Part shown: in pieces, positions 41,385 to 42,583 of the stretch | How the letters are laid out: each line of letters starts with the position of its first letter | Numbering within the stretch: the first letter of the stretch is position 1 | DNA from: Planctomycetota bacterium | GTDB lineage: Bacteria > Planctomycetota > Planctomycetia > Pirellulales > Pirellulaceae | Direction: 5' to 3' | DNA: 42,583 bases | Assembly (NCBI GenBank): GCA_027619595.1 | Contig: JAQCHP010000028.1 | Location: 1-42,583 of the forward strand | Translations under genes and position numbers: made by a program | The notes under the pieces: generated by a model | Told to the model about the DNA's origin: nothing | Database searches by the model: none | Seen by the model: only the letters and a program-made list of their open reading frames with translations

Positions 41385-41639
41385 TCAGCTCAAATCGGAA
41401 AACATGAGCAAGATTTGCTCGCTGCGATTGGCGTTCGAGGGGTTCGGTTGTGAAAGGAGTTTGAGTGCCTGATAAATTTTGGCAACTTGTGGCGGTTCAA
41501 CAGCCGTTTGCTTGCCGTTCGTTTGTGAGTGACCTGCGGACACCGCTCGATCGAATCGGTCGAGCATGGCAGCAATTTCGATGAGTTTGCAGCGAGTATC
41601 CAAGAAATAGTTGGCAAGTACCTGGTCCGGCGTTAACAT
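41385..41639 (-). CDS. 84-residue protein upstream of the EboB-like gene
   Basis: ATG 41639 has GGAGG nine bases upstream. The protein begins MLTPDQVLANYFLDTRCKLI and continues EIAAMLDRFDRAV, a helical start, then a polar middle of about 20 residues, then PPQVAKIYQALKLLSQPNP and a short C-terminus. No signal peptide, membrane segment or catalytic motif is visible. Similar small genes seem to precede TatD-type genes in other planctomycetes, from memory and not checked. It could be an accessory subunit of the hydrolase. Confidence 0.7.
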   Translation of the reverse strand: MLTPDQVLANYFLDTRCKLIEIAAMLDRFDRAVSAGHSQTNGKQTAVEPPQVAKIYQALKLLSQPNPSNANRSEQILLMFSDLS

Positions 41640-41829
41640 GCCAGAAATCCTCCGCGGGGATGACTTAGAAAATCGGTAACATTAAGCGTTCGCAAACGGT
41701 TGGGGTCTCCCCCCAGTATCTTCGAGGAGAGTGTTGAATTCAATACAATGGGCGCGGGTCAAGGTGCTGCCACCGACGGTGGCTCGCTACCGGTGGACTC
41801 TGTTCTTTTTTTATTTCCGGGAAAATGCC

Positions 41830-42390
41830 ATGAGTTTGTTCTTCGGTTGGGATTTAGGACTTTCGTATGACCGGTTCTTGGAAGCAAGCGGCAACCCCGT
41901 GCACGCCCGTCGATGGGAGGTGGTTTTCGACGAAACGGTACTTGAGCCTGAGCAAACGACGCTACTCGGGTCTTTTACGCGAAAAATGCAGGTGCTTTGC
42001 TTGGCTGGGGTCTGGTGCGGGGATTGCGTCGAGCAATGCCCGATTTTTAGAAGGTTTGCCGAAGCCACAGCGGCGATCGACTTGCGATTCTTGGACCGAG
42101 ATGCCAATCCCGAGTTTCGCAACGCTTTGTCGATTTGCGGAGGCAACCGTATCCCCGTCGTCGTTATTTTTAACGAAGATGGGCAGGAGGTAGCCCGATT
42201 TGGCGATCGAACGTTGGCCCGATACCGGCACCTGGCCAGGGCACAAACGGGCGCCGCTTGTCCCACAGGGGTTGTCGCTCCACCGCAGGACCTACAGCGC
42301 GTGGTAGTTAAAGAATGGCTCGATGTTTTTGAGCGAGCGCAATTGCTATTGAGGCTGTCGCCTCGTCTTCGAGAAAGGTACGGGGACTGA
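41830..42390 (+). CDS. Thioredoxin-fold protein with WCGDC motif
   Basis: The product has 186 residues from ATG 41830, with GGGAAA upstream; the frame is open back to 41731. The active site GVWCGDCVEQCPIFRRF (Cys63, Cys66; a further Cys70) and the cis-proline RIPVVVIF (Pro109) define a thioredoxin fold. The motif CGDC occurs in thioredoxin-like proteins of the Thioredoxin_9 group rather than classical CGPC thioredoxin. A helical N-terminus of about 45 residues precedes the fold. No export signal is present, so cytoplasmic disulfide reduction is the likely role. It diverges from the 84-residue gene by 190 bp. Confidence 0.85.
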   Translation: MSLFFGWDLGLSYDRFLEASGNPVHARRWEVVFDETVLEPEQTTLLGSFTRKMQVLCLAGVWCGDCVEQCPIFRRFAEATAAIDLRFLDRDANPEFRNALSICGGNRIPVVVIFNEDGQEVARFGDRTLARYRHLARAQTGAACPTGVVAPPQDLQRVVVKEWLDVFERAQLLLRLSPRLRERYGD

Positions 42391-42525
42391 CGCCCGATCG
42401 TAATGTCTGTCTGACACCCTAGCAGCGCTGCGTCCTAAACCACTTTCCGGCCCCCACAGCGGGTCAGCCGAACCAACGCTGGTAAATTCCGCACCTTGAA
42501 CACGAGGGTTTAAAAGAAAAAGGAG

Positions 42526-42583
<58 letters not shown>

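Overview
The window looks like a chromosomal segment from a planctomycete, most likely of the Pirellula/Rhodopirellula type. The evidence is the protein families rather than any marker gene. It carries paired PSCyt1/DUF1549/DUF1553 and DUF1501 proteins, a DUF1592-type giant cytochrome protein paired with DUF1552, a DUF1559 pseudopilin-like protein with the HPGGAN...DGHV ending, a surface protein with an LExRxxLAGD-type start, and many genes opening on GTG or TTG behind GGAGG-type ribosome sites. No phage, transposase, integrase or CRISPR array was seen.

Layout. 1-1701: a truncated PSP1/RicT-like gene (minus) diverges from a shortened MnmE-like GTPase (plus). 1677-6930 (minus): a tight three-gene operon of DUF2760, a short Hsp70 and a long Hsp70 with a C-terminal extension. 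7097-12754 (minus): DUF1592 giant cytochrome protein and its DUF1552 partner, possibly running on into the Hsp70 operon. 13133-14612 (plus): DUF1559 pseudopilin-like protein overlapping a small lipoprotein. 14671-21026 (minus): an ECF sigma factor broken by an extra GATC unit, then DUF1549/DUF1553, DUF1501 and a metallophosphoesterase. 21203-21538: a doubtful, possibly decayed small gene. 21848-23888 (plus): PQQ-type beta-propeller and HAD phosphatase, ended by a perfect 12-bp inverted repeat. 23941-28324 (minus): RTX-like surface protein, monohaem cytochrome-like protein, aldose 1-epimerase and a polytopic membrane protein. 28697-31087 (plus): methionine aminopeptidase and a CoA-transferase. 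31280-32362 (minus): APH-fold kinase. 32562-36648 (plus): secreted zinc metalloprotease, atypical P-II protein, a signal-peptide-only mini-ORF and a TPR protein. 36677-38231 (minus): NCS1 permease overlapped by a 55-residue membrane protein. 38588-38965 (plus): small membrane protein. 38925-41639 (minus): 84-residue protein, EboB-like TatD hydrolase and a group II PLP decarboxylase. 41830-42390 (plus): thioredoxin-fold protein. 42526-42583 (minus): 3' part of tRNA-Asp(GTC).

How it may work together. Two parallel export modules (giant c-type cytochrome plus Tat-exported DUF1552 or DUF1501 partner) dominate the first half; both family pairs are abundant in planctomycetes and functionally unknown. 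The most unusual items are the intact DUF2760/Hsp70/Hsp70-extension cassette beside one of these modules, the sigma gene whose reading frame depends on a (GATC)3 tract, the MnmE-like GTPase lacking its catalytic C-terminus, and an EboB-type hydrolase without the rest of an ebo cluster. All functional links between neighbours are inference from order and spacing.
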